DNA of 5,819 nucleotides from Caldilineae bacterium (lineage in GTDB: Bacteria; Chloroflexota; Anaerolineae; J102). Within the stretch, counting starts at the first letter, position 1. Every line of letters starts with the position of its first letter. Below, piece by piece: positions 4,401-5,819 of the stretch. The stretch lies in NCBI GenBank assembly GCA_011176555.1, contig DUEF01000169.1:1-5819 (forward strand), read 5' to 3'. Position numbers and translations under genes: made by a program. The notes below the pieces were generated by a model. The model was not told the DNA's origin, made no database searches, and worked only from the letters and a program-made list of their open reading frames with translations.

Positions 4401-5819
4401 CTATTCTGTAGCCAGGGCGCGGCTGGCTATAAGAATATCCACGATCTGATCGGCGGCGTCCAGGTAAGCGGGTTGATCGCCATAATTGTGCCGGATCTGC
4501 TCCACCACCCGGCGTAAAACGCCCTCGTTGACCTCAGCCAGCGCTCTCGTACGCTCTCGCCAACGTCGTTGCAATTGAATATTCTCGTGGTTGGCGGCCA
4601 ACACCGCGATCTGGGCTGGCGTGGCAGTGCTGAGATTCCAACTGGAAACATTGATGCCTAACTCACGACCAGCATTAGCCCAGTAGTAGGCCAACATGGG
4701 ATTGAGCAAACCGCGCATACGACTCCAGAGCGGATCATCCTCCTGCACCAAGGCGAAGAAAGCCAGGTAATACGACTTCGACCCCTGATAGTCACGTTCG
4801 ACCTGAGAGAGCTCGCCCGCCCGCACCGACGCGTAAGAGGCCATGTACCACCGCAAATCTTCCAGCGTGGCGTTCGGTACGTTGTTCTGAATAGCGTCCC
4901 ACTGAATGCGACAGGCATAAAGGTAACTGCGGGCCGAGGCAGAGAAATCCTGGGAGCGTTGAATCATGGCGCGCTTGGCCAGCGATTGAGCTTTCTCCGG
5001 GCTACGGGCCACGGAATCAGGCGCTTGCACCTGTTCGATCTCGCGGCACAATAGGCGCAGGGCCGGTTTATCGCAGAATGGAATGACAGAATGGCCGGGC
5101 AGCCGGAAGCGGTCGCCAACGCGCACGATCAATTTTCGTTGCTCCAGGTCATCCAGCAAACTCTGGATATAGTCGCGCTGATCCCGATCGTTGAGCAACA
5201 CCGCCGCCATCTCACTCTGATCCACCTCTATGCCGGCGTGGATGACAGCGTACACAAAACCGGATTCCGCGCGCTGTACGAAATCCGCTTCCCCGCTAAT
5301 TTCAGGATTCAGCCAGACGGGCACGCGCACCGAGGCTGACTCATCACCATAATCATACGCTCGTTGCCGGAACCCCATTTGCCAGATGTGTCGCAGCATC
5401 GTCTTGCTGCGGCTCAATCCCTGCATTTCATAGCGCTCACGTAGCTCTTCCAATAGGCTGTCGGTGGTGTATTGGCCGGGTTTTTCGCTCAATTCGCGGT
5501 AGATATCGCGCAAGACATCACGGCGCGTGGCGAAATCGGCGGAGGTCATCTTCAAACGCGCGAAAATCTGTTTGTATTGTTGCGAAATCGGCGAAGCCAC
5601 AGTCGGTGCGAAACTACGATCGTCGCGCTCCTCGCGCTCAGCCAACTCTAGATCTCCCTGAGCGATAAAATCTTTGGGCGCGACATAGAGTTGCAAATCC
5701 TTGACGTAAAGCTTGATCAGATCGGCGTTGTCTTCGAGCCATGTTCTGAATTGTGAATAGCCAAAATTCGCTTCGTTGAAGGTCGAATCCATCGACAACA
5801 TGGTCTGCTTGACCTTGGA
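4401..5819 (-). CDS. Partial large protein with OST-HTH/LOTUS-like domain (probable C-terminal part of a NYN-type protein)
   Basis: The frame is open to the right edge of the window. An ATG at 5799-5801 would give 466 residues, but the six codons upstream (S-K-V-K-Q-T) continue without a stop and fit the fold, so the true start is probably outside. Residues from S-K-V-K-Q-T to about 42 of that numbering resemble an OST-HTH/LOTUS domain: L-S-M-D-S-T-F-N-E-A-N-F-G-Y, then S-Q-F-R-T-W-L-E (17-24) and an L-Y-V strand near 38-40. In bacteria this domain commonly follows a NYN (LabA/DUF88, PIN-like) RNase domain, which would be upstream of the window. The remaining roughly 420 residues are mostly helical with no motif I can name; about 75-245 looks like winged-helix or other helical modules (including D-D-L-E-Q-R-K-L-I-V-R-V-G-D-R-F), and the C-terminus is rich in Arg and Gln. 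No membrane segment is seen. RNA binding or processing is inferred. It converges on the cytochrome operon and seems unrelated to it. Confidence 0.7.
   Translation of the reverse strand, partial: SKVKQTMLSMDSTFNEANFGYSQFRTWLEDNADLIKLYVKDLQLYVAPKDFIAQGDLELAEREERDDRSFAPTVASPISQQYKQIFARLKMTSADFATRRDVLRDIYRELSEKPGQYTTDSLLEELRERYEMQGLSRSKTMLRHIWQMGFRQRAYDYGDESASVRVPVWLNPEISGEADFVQRAESGFVYAVIHAGIEVDQSEMAAVLLNDRDQRDYIQSLLDDLEQRKLIVRVGDRFRLPGHSVIPFCDKPALRLLCREIEQVQAPDSVARSPEKAQSLAKRAMIQRSQDFSASARSYLYACRIQWDAIQNNVPNATLEDLRWYMASYASVRAGELSQVERDYQGSKSYYLAFFALVQEDDPLWSRMRGLLNPMLAYYWANAGRELGINVSSWNLSTATPAQIAVLAANHENIQLQRRWRERTRALAEVNEGVLRRVVEQIRHNYGDQPAYLDAADQIVDILIASRALATE

Noticed and set aside
4208..4411. 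67-codon plus-strand frame after the HAO-type gene
   Set aside because: It runs straight through the strong terminator hairpin and has no ribosome site or recognisable domain.

Overview
The window looks like a bacterial chromosome segment, GC-rich on average. My best guess at the source is Chloroflexota (Anaerolineae/Caldilineae-like), but this is inference. It rests on the lipoprotein with an Ala/Pro/Thr-rich linker after its lipobox, the large NYN/LOTUS-type protein, weak or absent Shine-Dalgarno sites at most starts, and purine-rich degenerate repeats between genes. No rRNA, tRNA, CRISPR array or complete insertion sequence was seen.

Layout from left to right: (1) 61-951, minus strand, an EamA/DMT-family inner-membrane transporter, ending just inside the left edge. 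(2) 952-1255, a repeat-rich spacer with duplicated purine-rich motifs, a roughly 210-bp segment bounded by 8-bp inverted repeats, and a candidate extended -10 promoter. (3) 1256-1951, plus strand, a Crp/Fnr-family regulator without a recognisable FNR cysteine set or cAMP-binding cassette. (4) 1952-2152, a leader with an 18-bp inverted repeat (candidate operator) and an AT-rich promoter-like stretch. (5) 2153-2716 and 2728-4152, plus strand, a two-gene multiheme cytochrome operon: a tetraheme NapC/NrfH-type membrane quinol dehydrogenase and an octaheme hydroxylamine-oxidoreductase-family (HAO) protein made as a lipoprotein. (6) 4153-4400, a structured 3' region with a nested stem-loop and a strong intrinsic terminator. 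(7) 4401 to the right edge, minus strand, the C-terminal part of a large protein whose first visible domain resembles an OST-HTH/LOTUS RNA-binding domain.

The core of interest is the regulator plus the cytochrome pair. NrfH-type proteins pass electrons between the menaquinone pool and a periplasmic or extracytoplasmic multiheme enzyme. The usual partner is the pentaheme nitrite reductase NrfA; here the partner is an octaheme HAO-type protein with eight CxxCH motifs. Together they would carry twelve c-type hemes. The most likely role is quinol-linked reduction of nitrite, NO or hydroxylamine (respiratory ammonification or detoxification), as proposed for the epsilonproteobacterial HAO; the reverse direction, hydroxylamine oxidation feeding quinone, cannot be excluded. 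The upstream Crp/Fnr-type protein, read in the same direction, is a good candidate regulator of the pair.
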